Shown: positions 1 to 7,696 of the stretch, piece by piece
Numbering within the stretch: the stretch's first letter is position 1
Layout: the number at the start of each line of letters is the position of its first letter
Assembly (NCBI GenBank): GCA_003573635.1
Contig: QUTJ01031582.1
Span: forward strand, 1-13,134
Source: Goniomonas avonlea
Taxonomy: Eukaryota; Cryptophyceae; Goniomonadida; Goniomonadaceae
Length of the DNA stretch: 13,134 bases
Reading direction: 5' to 3'
Notes under the pieces: generated by a model
The model's input: the letters and a program-made list of their open reading frames with translations, nothing else
Told to the model about the DNA's origin: nothing
The model's database searches: none
Position numbers and translations under genes: made by a program

Positions 1-143
1 CAGGGATAGAGCTATCCCCTAACAACACGAAAAACTCTGTGGAAGTTCTCCTGCCCTGGCACCTTGTCGAGGCAGTAGGCAGGAGCAGGTACGAGCGGAG
101 GTTGGGTAAGCATGGCGGCACCAGCACGAGCCCTTCTCCCGGA

Positions 144-2725
144 TCAGTCACCGAGCCTCTCCTCCACACCCTGGCAAGCTCCGCCACCAGTCGTTCCAGT
201 TCTCCACCCTGAGCAGCACGAAAACATTTTGTGGAACTTCTTGGTTAGCTTCGTGAGTGGCGGCACTACCGACTGCTGCATGGCACTGCCATCCTCCAGG
301 AGCAGGTACGACTGCAGCCCACTGCTGACGTCCAGCCGCACAACGCGAGCGCCTGCTACAGGACCTCCACCATACCTGCAGCCACTCGACTTGCCTCGGC
401 TCGACCAGCCAGACGCCTTGCCATACATGAGCCGGACGCCCATGTACTCGCCGTCGAAGTCGTTCCCGGAGTCGCGGCCACATATCACGGCCGATATGCC
501 GCCGTTAATGGCAGCTGCGAACAGCCCCGTGTTGGTCGAAGAAACACTCGGTCGTCGGATCAACTCGCCCCGAAGCGTCGACCGCGCGGTGTCAAAGAGC
601 GTCAAATACTCGGGCACCGCGCGAGTGGTGAAGAGGACTCCCTGCGGAGGCGGGGCGGGGAAGTCGCTGCCACAGTCGCCGCCTGAAGGAGTTTGCGCGC
701 CATCCTCGATCGCTGAAGCTGTTGAAAAGCATTAGGGAAGCGCGCCTGCCGCGGCTGCTTGGTTGTGCTGAGCTCCAGTGAACAACAACCATGTATCCAT
801 GTACGTCGAGGGGCAACCTAACGCTGCGACACCTGGTTCATGAAGGACGGCTGTGTTATGAACAACAGCGACTGCGCCACCTAGCAGTTGTGTTGACCTT
901 TAGAAAACAACGACCGTGTCGCTTGATTCAGGAACAAGCAGAAACCTGCTTCAAACAACTCTGGTGTTCCAAGACCCTCTGTTGCTGGGTGAGTGTTTCG
1001 ACGGCCTCTGTTGTTTTCAAGAGCAGAACCCTCGTTCAAACAAACCCTGCTGTCAGTGACACAAAGGCTTGAAGGAGTTGAGCTGCTCTTTCACTTTCAA
1101 TTCACTTGCCGCCGACACAGCCCCTCACGGTTGCAATTTGACGCACCGGTGCTGGGTGGCGACCCAGGCGGAAGCGAAACGACGGTTGTGAGACTGACAC
1201 TACTGTTTCGTGCGTCGGCACGGAGCTTGTTGGTCTCTGTGGTGAGCCACTGCGTCTGCTCGACGCTTGCCCCGCCCTCATTGTCAACATAGTACAAGAT
1301 CGCCTTGGTCTTCTCGGACTGCGACTTGACACGGACTGAGAAGGTGTTGCGCAAACTCGGTGAATTTGAGCTCGGCGCAGTCTGCGGGCTCTAGGTTGGC
1401 GCTTGAACGGGAAATTACTCTCTCGACTCTTGGCGCAAGTGGGCAACAGATGGAAAAATGTCCAAACATAATAGCATCCTGGACCTGCCGATACAACGCG
1501 GCATAGGCTGGATGCAAGCATACATCGGTGTCTCGTAATGAGTTTGTTTACTTCACAACGCTCGTCTCTCGCTCTTCTACAAATAACACACATTTGTGCA
1601 ATCTTGCAACCTCTCCAAGAAATTGCTGTCGTATCTGTACACTCTGATTGCCACTCGGAAGGGGCGCGCGCCGTGTGTCTGCGTGTGCGTGTAGGGCGTG
1701 TGCTTGGTGGAGTGGAGTGGAATCTCCCATATGAAAGGCAGCCCTCAGACCAGCAGGCATGCCACCAGCCACACCATACCATCACATTCGCCCCACGTGC
1801 TCCCACACAGGCACACGCAAGCAGCGCACCATGTTATAAGGAGCGCCAGCGAGCACGGCCTTCAAGTGCTCGCGGTTTGGGTCGAGCTCTTGCGCCAGTC
1901 CCCCCAGGACGACCCACGGCGTTCTCAGCATGGAGATCGCCTCCGTCACCGCACGGAGCCTTGAAACCACCTGGTGAATTGCGTTGGCACGTGTGCGGAG
2001 AGTTTCAAACTGACTGGAGTGGAACCACTGAGCGGACACCAACAATATACCCACACTGGAGAAACACATTGAGGACAGCAACTCAGGCGACTTGGGACTC
2101 GAACTGGGTTTAGATCATCGGACAGCGGGCATCTCACCATCAACGCCATGCTCAGGCTTCAAGACTGTGTCAGTGTGCTCGGTGTCTGTCAATGTAACTC
2201 AGGTGTCTACAGTGCGGTAAGACACCTGTGCGCTCGGCGAGGCCGACTGAATGAGGCTCCCGATAAACACCAAGAGTCCAGGCTTCTCACGGTCAATCAT
2301 TGTTGACAGCATGTCTTGCACCTGACGAGTGCGTGAGCCACGGGAACGACAGCTCATGAAAACACATCGACGACTTAACTAGAGCACACGCCAGTGTGTC
2401 ACGAGTCGCAACAGCGAAGGACGGCAGACCCAGGCTCGGATTCAAACCCCTATATCAAGAGGATTCTTCACACGAGAGATAACCTCGTCAAAAACAAAAC
2501 TTGGCTGCGGGGTGAGGGACACCCACAGGTTCAGATTGTATCCTTGACCAGTGAGTTGTGCTTCGGCCTGACCTGAGAAATTTCGGCTGGCTCAGGCCCG
2601 CAACACAGGTCAGAGAGCACTAGGATTGTAAAAGTCCCCTCAGGAGAGAACTTAAGGTGCGGCACCGATGGTGAGCGAGAGAAGGGGTAGGTGGCGGTCG
2701 CAGTAGGTGACTCAAGCGTCGTCAC
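144..2725 (-). CDS. Catalytically degenerate DCR2/PAP16-like metallophosphoesterase, five exons
   Basis: Exon model (minus): 2725-2573, 2321-2226, 2027-1809, 1381-1201, 718-144, TGA at 146-144; all junction phases agree (0,0,0,1). The product is about 405 residues, close to the roughly 370-400 usual for DCR2/PAP16/PAP29-type calcineurin-like phosphoesterases. Family landmarks occur in order: LKFSPEGTFTILVLSDLCCG (strand 1), KPGLLVFIGSL, TPWVVLGGLAQELDPNREHL, a FSVRV...LYYVDNEG segment, VLFTTRAVPEYL, then CGRDSGNDFDGEYMGVRLMY and GARVVRL near the end. Known active members use DxH, GDxx, GNHD, HIPLPEY and GHDH. Here these read DLC, GS, GGLA, TTRAVPEY and GRDS, so only the first Asp and one late Asp remain. 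Homology is read directly from the pattern; loss of catalysis is inferred. The start is unknown because the first exon opens at an acceptor, so upstream exons probably belong to it. Boundaries of exons 3 and 4 are the least certain. Confidence 0.72.
719..1200 (-). other. Intron between phosphoesterase exons 4 and 5
   Basis: This stretch of 482 bases has a GTGTCA donor side and ends in a clear polypyrimidine tract and CAG (TTTTCAACAG) directly before the last exon. Reading frames on either strand are short and not protein-like. I see no RNA gene or repeat in it. Confidence 0.5.
1382..1808 (-). other. Intron between phosphoesterase exons 3 and 4
   Basis: This gap of 427 bases follows a GTGTGG donor and ends at CCCGCAG. 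A second minus frame overlapping its low end (about 1517 to 1284, containing EPADCAELKFTEFAQ) also looks protein-like. It runs across exon 4 in another frame, so the boundary here may be wrong or an alternative exon may exist. The rest shows only short-frame noise. Confidence 0.4.
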
Positions 2726-2863
2726 CTGTCACAACATGTCACTTTGTGTCGTCACTCGGTATCTCCTGTGCCGTCATGATGTAAATTTCACTCTGTGCCA
2801 TCCATGTCACTCTGTGTCATCACCTGGAGTCACAACATGCCACTCGTCGTCACCATGCAAACA
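2709..2863. repeat. GTCAC-rich minisatellite-like stretch
   Basis: Imperfect repeats of GTCACNNNATGTCAC and CACTNTGTGTCRTCAC recur about every 20-40 bases. The low end overlaps the first phosphoesterase exon at 2725, so the acceptor there lies inside the repeat. Similar GTCACA units recur at 11274-11317. Confidence 0.55.
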
Positions 2864-3012
2864 CAGAAACAGAAAGAGAGAGAGCGAGGAGAGGAAGAGA
2901 GAGGGGACTTAAACCATCCAGGGGAGAGAGACAGAGAGCGCGAGGGGGGAAGACAGGGGAGCGACAGAGACAGGAGGGGAGAGTGGGGAGAGAGAGAGGA
3001 GAGAGGAGGGGG
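2864..3012 (+). repeat. Purine-rich (GA)n-type tract inside an intron
   Basis: About 150 bases almost entirely of A and G on the plus strand, made of imperfect GAGA, GACAGAGA and GGGGAGAG units. On the transcribed minus strand it is a long CT tract inside the 303-nt intron 3028-2726. A shorter similar tract lies at about 3428-3476 in the next intron. Confidence 0.8.
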
Positions 3013-3028
3013 TCGGCACACAGCGCAC

Positions 3029-3304
3029 CGTGCCGATTGGGAACTGGTCACAACATTCCCCCGGACCTCCGAAACCCTGGGGCGACGTCATGTGTGGCAA
3101 CGACAGTTGCTTCCTTGCCACGGGGGGCAGCGTCCGTTTGCTCTTCTGTTTGAGGAGGTTGTTTTCCAGCGTGAGAGTGTCGACCTTGCGTGCCAAGGCC
3201 GTGTTTTGCTGCTCCAGGTCCCGCAGGGCCTCTGCCTCCCTCTCCTCAAGCAAAACAATCAGCCCAGCGGAGGCAGGAGAGCAGGCAACCTCCGTCTCTG
3301 GTTC
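3029..3304 (-). CDS. Exon encoding a leucine-zipper-like coiled coil, in phase with the phosphoesterase
   Basis: An open exon of 92 codons with acceptor GCGCCCGCAG and a GTGCGC donor, phase 0 at both ends. After an acidic start comes a heptad-patterned stretch, about residues 19-55, including LRDLEQQNTALARKVDTLTL and ENNLLKQKSKR, with Leu/Val at a/d spacing as in bZIP or other dimeric coiled coils. No basic DNA-binding region precedes it in this exon, so I do not call it a transcription factor. It joins in phase to the first phosphoesterase exon at 2725 and to the Ser/Pro exon at 3609, suggesting a single chain in which the coiled coil dimerises the protein. That it belongs to the same gene is inferred. 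Confidence 0.6.
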
Positions 3305-3608
3305 CTGCGGGCGCTCAAAGTTAACCTGGTCACATCACAATCACACACATCATAATCACACAGGACCAATGTGTCAACATGGATCACCAATCTCCAAAGG
3401 AAAATTTGAGGAGTTGGAACTGCTCAAGAGAAAGGAGAGAATGGAGAGAGGGCAGAGAGAGGGAGGGAGAGAGAGTCACTCCACTCCTGGACGAGGGAAA
3501 GTCCAACTGGAAAAATGTGCATATTTTCAATTGGCAACTGGAGCCACTTGCGGCCACTGAAGTACGCATGTCAATTATCTAGCAGTCGATCCGGGCAACC
3601 GCACGTAC

Positions 3609-3932
3609 AGTTGTGTCCACTGCGAGCTTGGGAGTGAAAGCGTCCTTGCCCACAGCTGTGACTGCCGACATGGTTGAGTACTGGGTCACAGGCGAAACCA
3701 ACGCCAAGGCCGCTTGTCGTGCCAATGACGAACTAGGGTGCGCCTGTGGACTGTGGGTAGGGGAACGCGGAGGCAAGTCATCCTGGCGACTCCATGACGG
3801 ACTGCAGCGACGGTGCGGACTGAGGCCAGGGGAGTGCGGAACGCCGTCCGGGATGCGCACGCAGAAACCGCCGAAGGCGCGCATGGGGGAGGTGGCCGTC
3901 TCCGACCGAGGGGTGCCCGTGTGCGGTGTGTC
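3609..3932 (-). CDS. Ser/Pro/Thr-rich linker exon
   Basis: An exon of 108 codons, phase 0 at both ends, between acceptor GCGTGTGCAG and donor GTACGT. The protein is rich in Ser, Pro, Thr and His with many SP and TP dipeptides (for example HSPGLSPHRRCSPSWS and PPRSPTHSPQAHPSSS), ending in a more hydrophobic Ala/Val/Thr stretch. It looks like a disordered, phosphorylatable linker; no domain is recognised. It joins in phase to the coiled-coil exon across a 304-nt intron (3608-3305) that ends in a TTAAC-like branch site and GCCCGCAG. Confidence 0.6.
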
Positions 3933-4069
3933 CTGCACACGCGTCAGGAGCCGCAGCAGCAGTAGTCGTGTGACAGAAATCAGATAAAAAGGTGTGACAG
4001 GAGTCAGATTGCGAGCTGTTGTGAATCAGCTTGTGCCTGTGGTGCATGCTGGTGTGCCTTGGCCTGCAC

Positions 4070-4144
4070 GGTAGCGAGCGAATCAAGGTTGGGAAAATTG
4101 TGATTGTTCAATCTGCCATTGTGGGGCACTGATGTTTGCGCAGG
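4070..4144 (-). CDS. Small exon candidate, Asn/Gln/His-rich linker
   Basis: A 25-codon reading, phase 0 at both ends, starting at TTCTCTCAG and ending before GTGCAG: PAQTSVPHNGRLNNHNFPNL and a few more residues. Low complexity and polar. The preceding intron would be only 37 nt (4181-4145). The alternative is that the upstream exon runs on unspliced in another frame to a TGA near 4085. Both readings look protein-like, and I cannot decide between them. Confidence 0.4.
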
Positions 4145-4181
4145 CTGAGAGAACAACAGGTGGAGAAGAAGTGGTTGGCAC

Positions 4182-4361
4182 CTCAATAATATCAGCGAGC
4201 CTCGGAAGGGGGTGGTTGATTGAGCGCACGGCGTGATTGGAGAGCTCGATGTTGGAGTCGTACACCACAGAGAGCAGTCCGTGGAGCCAAGGAAGCGCCG
4301 ACGCGCACAGCATTTCCCACATAAACGGGCGCTTGCCGATGTGCGGGAATGTCGCTCGGAC
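4182..4361 (-). CDS. Helical exon of unknown family
   Basis: A 60-codon exon beginning at CTGAAACAG and ending GAG before GTGCCA, phase 0 at both ends. It contains KRPFMWEMLCASALPWLHGL, then LSVVYDSNIELSNHAVRSI and PLPRLADIIE. The pattern of buried Leu/Ile/Val with polar faces suggests an all-helical or HEAT/ARM-like fold, but no family is recognised. It joins in phase to the exon ending at 4766. Confidence 0.6.
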
Positions 4362-4765
4362 CTGTTTCAGGTTGTGTCAACAACGCCGCGTTCCCCCCCA
4401 CACACACACCTCCTCCCAAATCGGTGACTTTGCCCCCTGTTCATCACGCCACCCTGTCCAGCACGCCACCCTTAGCACGCCACCCTGCCTTGCCCCCTTC
4501 TCCCCCCATGTGGGTCTGAGTCAAGAGTACCGGTCTCACTGGGGAGAGGCTCCTCTGGTTCCTCTTGGTCTCTTGCTGTTGCTCTCGTCTCACTTGCCCT
4601 CTCTCGCTTGCTCTCTCACTCATTCTTGCCCCGCATTCTGACTGTCTCCTCATAGTAGCCACTGTTAAGGCCGATCCCAATCTTTCAGGGTGTTGTGTTG
4701 ATGTCGAGATGAACAGAAGCTAAAACTTAGTTCCTCCCGAACGTGGCAAGAGGACGCAACAACAC
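4362..4765. other. Non-coding stretch with a short tandem repeat, or 3' end of a gene
   Basis: If the exon above 4766 is spliced at CTC before GTGTTG, this is a 404-nt intron. If not, its frame runs to a TAA at 4729-4727 and a gene would end here. It contains three to four copies of CACGCCACCCT and G/A-rich tracts; no other protein-like frame is seen. Confidence 0.45.
4444..4488. repeat. Short tandem repeat of about 12-16 bases
   Basis: The unit (AG)CACGCCACCCT appears at least three times in a row with small variations. It lies in non-coding sequence and I see no function. Confidence 0.7.
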
Positions 4766-5011
4766 GAGGGGGGCACTGGCCTGGCTGCTCAGGAACTCTT
4801 GAATGTTCATCGAGGGCAGGCCAGAGTGCTTCCTCACGAGATTGTGCGCCAGATCAGCTCCGCCAGCGCTGACAAGGTGACTGATGGCAAGCATCCAGTC
4901 GTTGGACCCGACAAGCTCAGGCTGGTCAAGACTCGCAGCGATGGTTGCCAGAGTCCGCTCCTTGCTGACTTGGATCGACTCGCTGGGTTCTGCAATCTCT
5001 AAAGTCGAGAT
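4766..5011 (-). CDS. Helical exon of unknown family
   Basis: An 82-codon exon, phase 0, from GAGAGCAG to CTC before GTGTTG. The reading includes KERTLATIAASLDQPELVG, SNDWMLAISHLVSAGGADLA, HNLVRKHSGLPSMNIQEFL. Strong amphipathic helices alternate with short loops. Its frame stays open to TAA at 4729-4727, so it could also be a terminal exon; in that case the carboxyl end would be LLRPLATFGRN. The intron model is preferred because the next exon down (4361) joins in phase. Earlier acceptors at 4998 and 4989 are alternatives for its start. Confidence 0.6.
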
Positions 5012-5241
5012 CTGCTCTCGGCGTGAGCGCTCGTGCGAAATTGCAACAGGACTCGGGAAAACTTGCCCTCTTCAGCAGAGAGAGGGGAGCGAGGGGCGAG
5101 AGAGGTTGAGGAGGGAGAAAATTGCGCATGGCGGCTCCGCGATGCGTGTGCGACTGCCTTGCGCATGTTGATTGACTGCTCTGAGGTAAGAAGGGAGGGA
5201 GGGAGCGAGAGAGGAATTCGGCATGGAGCTGCAGTAGCCAC
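5012..5241 (-). other. Intron between helical exons
   Basis: A gap of 230 bases with a GTGGCT donor side and CAG acceptor. Two minus frames cross it but are Ser/Pro/Leu-rich from a CT-rich tract and not convincing as protein. Confidence 0.45.
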
Positions 5242-5437
5242 AGATCCTTCGATCTGCCGTAGAAGCACACGGTCAAACTGCAAGTCGCATGGCTTGGCAG
5301 CCGTGTCTTCCAGAGCACGAACAGTACGGTGCCAGATCTCAACTTTGTGTTCAATTTGAGATCTCTCAACTTTGCGTTCAATTTGAGATCTCAATTTCAA
5401 CACAAAGTTGGCTGATCGCAAGGAATGTAGGCTGGAT
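5242..5437 (-). CDS. Exon pair split by a short inverted-repeat intron
   Basis: Exon parts 5437-5404 and 5342-5242, separated by an intron candidate at 5403-5343 (GTGTTG...ACAAAG). Spliced, the parts read IQPTFLAISQLFEIWHRTVR then ALEDTAAKPCDLQFDRVLLR and a few more residues, phase 0 at both outer ends. Without splicing the first part reaches TGA within about 20 codons. A different start within the repeat (from 5411) would keep a frame open through the repeat as RSQIERKVERSQIEHKVE, so that alternative cannot be dismissed. Helical; no family recognised. Confidence 0.5.
5341..5409. repeat. 69-bp inverted repeat with an internal partial copy
   Basis: Two arms of 25 bases (5341-5365 and 5385-5409) are reverse complements at 23 of 25 positions. 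The middle (5366-5384) is a further partial copy of the same unit, giving both direct and inverted repetition. The putative splice sites lie 2 and 5 bases inside the arm ends. Confidence 0.85.
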
Positions 5438-5464
5438 CTGAGTACCGCGCTTGTGAGATCATAC

Positions 5465-5593
5465 CTTAACACTCAGTTTGCGACTGGCGCGTCGACTTGG
5501 AGAAACAACCGGTGAGTGTGAGCTGCCTTCACCTGCGCCCCCGAAACTTCTCACCGTGTGCAGCTTCTGTGCTGGCACGTCGTCCATGTCGTC
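5465..5593 (-). CDS. Ser-rich linker exon
   Basis: A 43-codon exon, phase 0 at both ends, acceptor GGTGGTGCAG and donor GTATGA. The sequence starts DDMDDVPAQKLHTVRSFGG and ends SPVVSPSRRASRKLSVK, with several RxxS-type sites resembling basophilic kinase targets. A GTGAGA inside it could be an internal donor after 13 codons, but the continuation is in frame and protein-like. Probably a disordered connector; the kinase-site idea is inferred from motif only. Confidence 0.6.
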
Positions 5594-5741
5594 CTGCACC
5601 ACCATTGACAAGCGAGAACACACACAGCAGAACGAACAAGATCAGGTTACAAGTCGGACACACAACCAAGGGAGAGGGAGACCCTGAGCGGCCACAGGTT
5701 CCCTCAAGGATCAGGCACACAGAGAGGGAGTGGTATCCCAC

Positions 5742-5993
5742 CATGATGCGGACGAGTCGGTCGAGACAGTGTTTGTGCCCGAGTTCCCGGATGGCACCAG
5801 GCAAGGAGTGGCACAGAACCTCCTGCATTACCAATGACCGAAAGCGCCACCGTCGCCCTTGCACGGGCCCCCCCAAGAACGACAGCGCGCGCCCACGCCG
5901 GCTGGACCCGCCTGAGCCAAACGAGCCCAAGCCCGGCGCAGACGCGAAGAAGGGAGACTGTGGCGCGCCCTCCGTCTCCACACACAGCGTGTC
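5742..5993 (-). CDS. Gly/Ser-rich segment followed by helical exon
   Basis: An 84-codon reading from CTGCGACCAG to ATG before GTGGGA, phase 0. The first half is low complexity (SPFFASAPGLGSFGSGGSSR), the second an amphipathic region containing MQEVLCHSLPGAIRELGHKH and CLDRLVRIM. The previous candidate exon (6433-6249) ends in phase 2, so either a small exon is missing between them or a boundary is wrong. No family recognised. Confidence 0.5.
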
Positions 5994-6248
5994 CTGGTCG
6001 CAGGTTGGCACGCAGAGTGTGACAGTGGGCGAATCCGAGCGAGTACATTAAAACGCGAGCGAGTGCGAATGACAACAACTGAGTATGGTCGCAGGATGGC
6101 ACCAGAAAGAGAGGTGGGCGCATGTGGGCGCACGTGGGCGCGAGACGTGTGCGAGGGCGCGGTGCGTGTGTGTGGGAGAGAGCATGAGAGCAATACTCGT
6201 GGTGTTCTCTATCTCCCCTCGGCCCCTGCCACTCCACAGAGGACTCAC
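5994..6248. other. Unassigned stretch, probably intron, with short GC repeats
   Basis: Includes a run of three near-identical units GTGGGCGCA(C/T) at about 6114-6142 and CACA-rich sequence. A phase-correcting small exon is expected here if the gene is continuous, but I could not place it with confidence. Confidence 0.35.
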
Positions 6249-6433
6249 TCTTCCCTGGCTATCAGGAAGGAGCCACATGTCCGATTGAGCGTGTCTGACT
6301 GCACATTGTGTCGCAGCACGAGCACCTGGGTCACGAGTGACTCCAGAAGGTTGAACACGTCGAAAGGCGATGCGTCGGGGTACGACGTCAGCACGTCCTT
6401 GAGGTCAAAGCCTGAGTGGAGGACGCTGCACAC
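6249..6433 (-). CDS. Helical exon of unknown family
   Basis: An exon from TCGACAATCCAG (preceded by a CTAAT-like branch site and pyrimidines) to a textbook GTGAGT donor; starts in phase 0 and ends in phase 2. It contains VLHSGFDLKDVLTSYPDASP, then FDVFNLLESLVTQVLVLRHN. The pattern is mildly reminiscent of the helical core of RhoGAP-type domains, but no arginine finger or other diagnostic residue is visible, so no function is assigned. Confidence 0.65.
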
Positions 6434-6555
6434 CTGGATTGTCGAATTAGACAGTGTGAAGAAGCGCAGTCTCTCTGTGTGTCTATCCGTTCTCTGTCTC
6501 CGAGGAACGCGATCACAGGTCAATCTGACATGGGCAGACTCTTGAAGCGGCTCAC

Positions 6556-6633
6556 TCGCGTCCGCATTGGAGAGCAGAAGTTGGCCGCTCCTGCGCTCTT
6601 CTTCGTGCTCTTTGCTTGCCCCAGCCTCAGATC
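6556..6633 (-). CDS. Small basic exon
   Basis: A 26-codon exon candidate, phase 0 at both ends, acceptor CCGAATAAG and donor GTGAGC. It reads DLRLGQAKSTKKSAGAANFC and six more residues; basic and probably a loop. It links the exons at 6743 and 6433 in phase. Support is the two splice sites and phase alone; direct 6743-to-6433 joining would also be in phase. Confidence 0.4.
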
Positions 6634-6742
6634 CTTATTCGGTTTGCAGTCAAAGGAATAGGGGCACGTGGTGCAACTTCAGCTCTATGACTCTCCCTTC
6701 CTGTCTGTGTCCTTCGCTGCCCCACTCTCAGTCTCTGCTCAC

Positions 6743-6970
6743 CTTGGCAGTGAGTCTTTGGTCCGGAGTCAACCTGTCCATAAGCGCTGTGACCTCCACA
6801 TGGACGCTGAATGGAATGGGGCAGTCTTGACGCGAGTCAAGCTTGATGCAGTCCGACTTGTCATGAAAGAGGAGACCCGTTGTGAGCGCAGCCCGTGCCA
6901 TTTCGACGGCAAAGTAGATTACTCCTCCGGTGCGATTGAAGAGGAAGTCAACAATTGTGTCGTCAATTGA
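6743..6970 (-). CDS. Exon with possible DEP-like fold
   Basis: A 76-codon exon, phase 0, from GGCCTTGCAG to AAG before GTGAGC. It reads DDTIVDFLFNRTGGVIYFAV, EMARAALTTGLLFHDKSDCI and continues to TALMDRLTPDQRLTAK. The order of a DFL helix, an A-E-x-A-R-A-L helix and GLL-x-H followed by K-L-D resembles the core of DEP domains (WL...REEAV..G..LL..GL.HH...F.D), which bind membranes or G-protein regulators. This is pattern resemblance only. The preceding exon supplies a plausible amino-terminal helix. Confidence 0.5.
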
Positions 6971-7242
6971 CTGCAAGGCCTTCGATTCACGCTTGTACAC
7001 AACAAGCCAGAGAGTTCCACATACAACAGACAGGGCAACGCGGCTGCCCACAGAGGAGAGAGAAGCGACACGAGGAAAACGGGGGCAGAGGGAAACAGGG
7101 ACCTGAGCGAGATTGTCACTCCCCCCCCGCCTCCCACTTCCTTCCGCTCGCCCTCCATCTCGCCACCGCCCGCCTTGGTGAGGAGGAGGAGCGAAGGGGG
7201 CGAGAGCGAAGGCGGGGTTGTGGAAGACACGGTGCAACTCAC

Positions 7243-7353
7243 CGGGGCGTGCAGAGCCAAGAGAAGTTTGTCCCGGAACTCTGGCTTGTCGAGGTGAGTG
7301 AGCGTGATGTTCTCGTTCACCCCACCTGCCTGTGCCCACACATCCTCCGCGGG
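7243..7353 (-). CDS. Exon preceding the possible DEP-like segment
   Basis: A 37-codon exon with acceptor ATCCTTGCACAG and strong donor GTGAGT, phase 0 at both ends. It contains AEDVWAQAGGVNENITLTHL and DKPEFRDKLLLALHAP. It joins in phase to 6970, where its carboxyl helix would be the first helix of the proposed DEP-like fold. Confidence 0.65.
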
Positions 7354-7696
7354 CTGTGCAAGGATTCAACACATGGGATGAGGGAGATGGGGGGGGGGGG
7401 GGCGACACCAGGGCGTCTGACACACACTACAGTCAAACGCGCTACACACAGAGAACACGTGAACACGCTGATCAGCTTGTCAAGTGGGCATAATCATGCA
7501 TGTCAAACACGGCATGTCAACGAACGGCACGCATCACAACTTTTTTATTTCGCATGACCACTCTCAGGCTAGATATCCAGAGTCAAACATCAAACCCCGG
7601 TTCGAATCTCACACTTGAAAAAAGATCGTCAACTCTTCTAGGCAATGATGATAAAGTCGCCGTCAAAGCGAGCAGGACACGCAACCGAGACCGCAC
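7354..7696. other. Intron-like stretch with a 14-G run
   Basis: It holds a run of 14 G at 7389-7402, an A/T-richer segment around 7460-7560 and a tRNA B-box-like sequence at 7599-7610 (plus strand). The high end also carries the tail of two overlapping minus frames described for the exon at 7697-7879. Confidence 0.45.

Noticed and set aside
112-735. Plus-strand open frame of about 200 codons
   Set aside because: It lies opposite the last phosphoesterase exon, whose minus frame matches a known family along its whole length; the plus reading is Ser/Pro/Arg-rich shadow sequence.
1102-1806. Minus open frame of 234 codons across exon 4 and its intron
   Set aside because: Arg/Ser/Cys-rich with no family pattern; it conflicts with the frame that fits the phosphoesterase.
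3029-3304. bZIP transcription factor
   Set aside because: The heptad pattern is present but no basic region precedes it; only a coiled coil is supported.
6728-7423. Minus open frame of 231 codons taken as one exon
   Set aside because: Only the part below 6970 is protein-like; the rest is Pro/Ser/Arg low complexity from CT-rich intron sequence, and a strong GTGAGT/CAG pair splits it.
6955-7557. Plus open frame of 200 codons
   Set aside because: Low-complexity Arg/Glu/Gly from purine-rich DNA, running through a 14-G homopolymer and over two minus exons with good splice sites.
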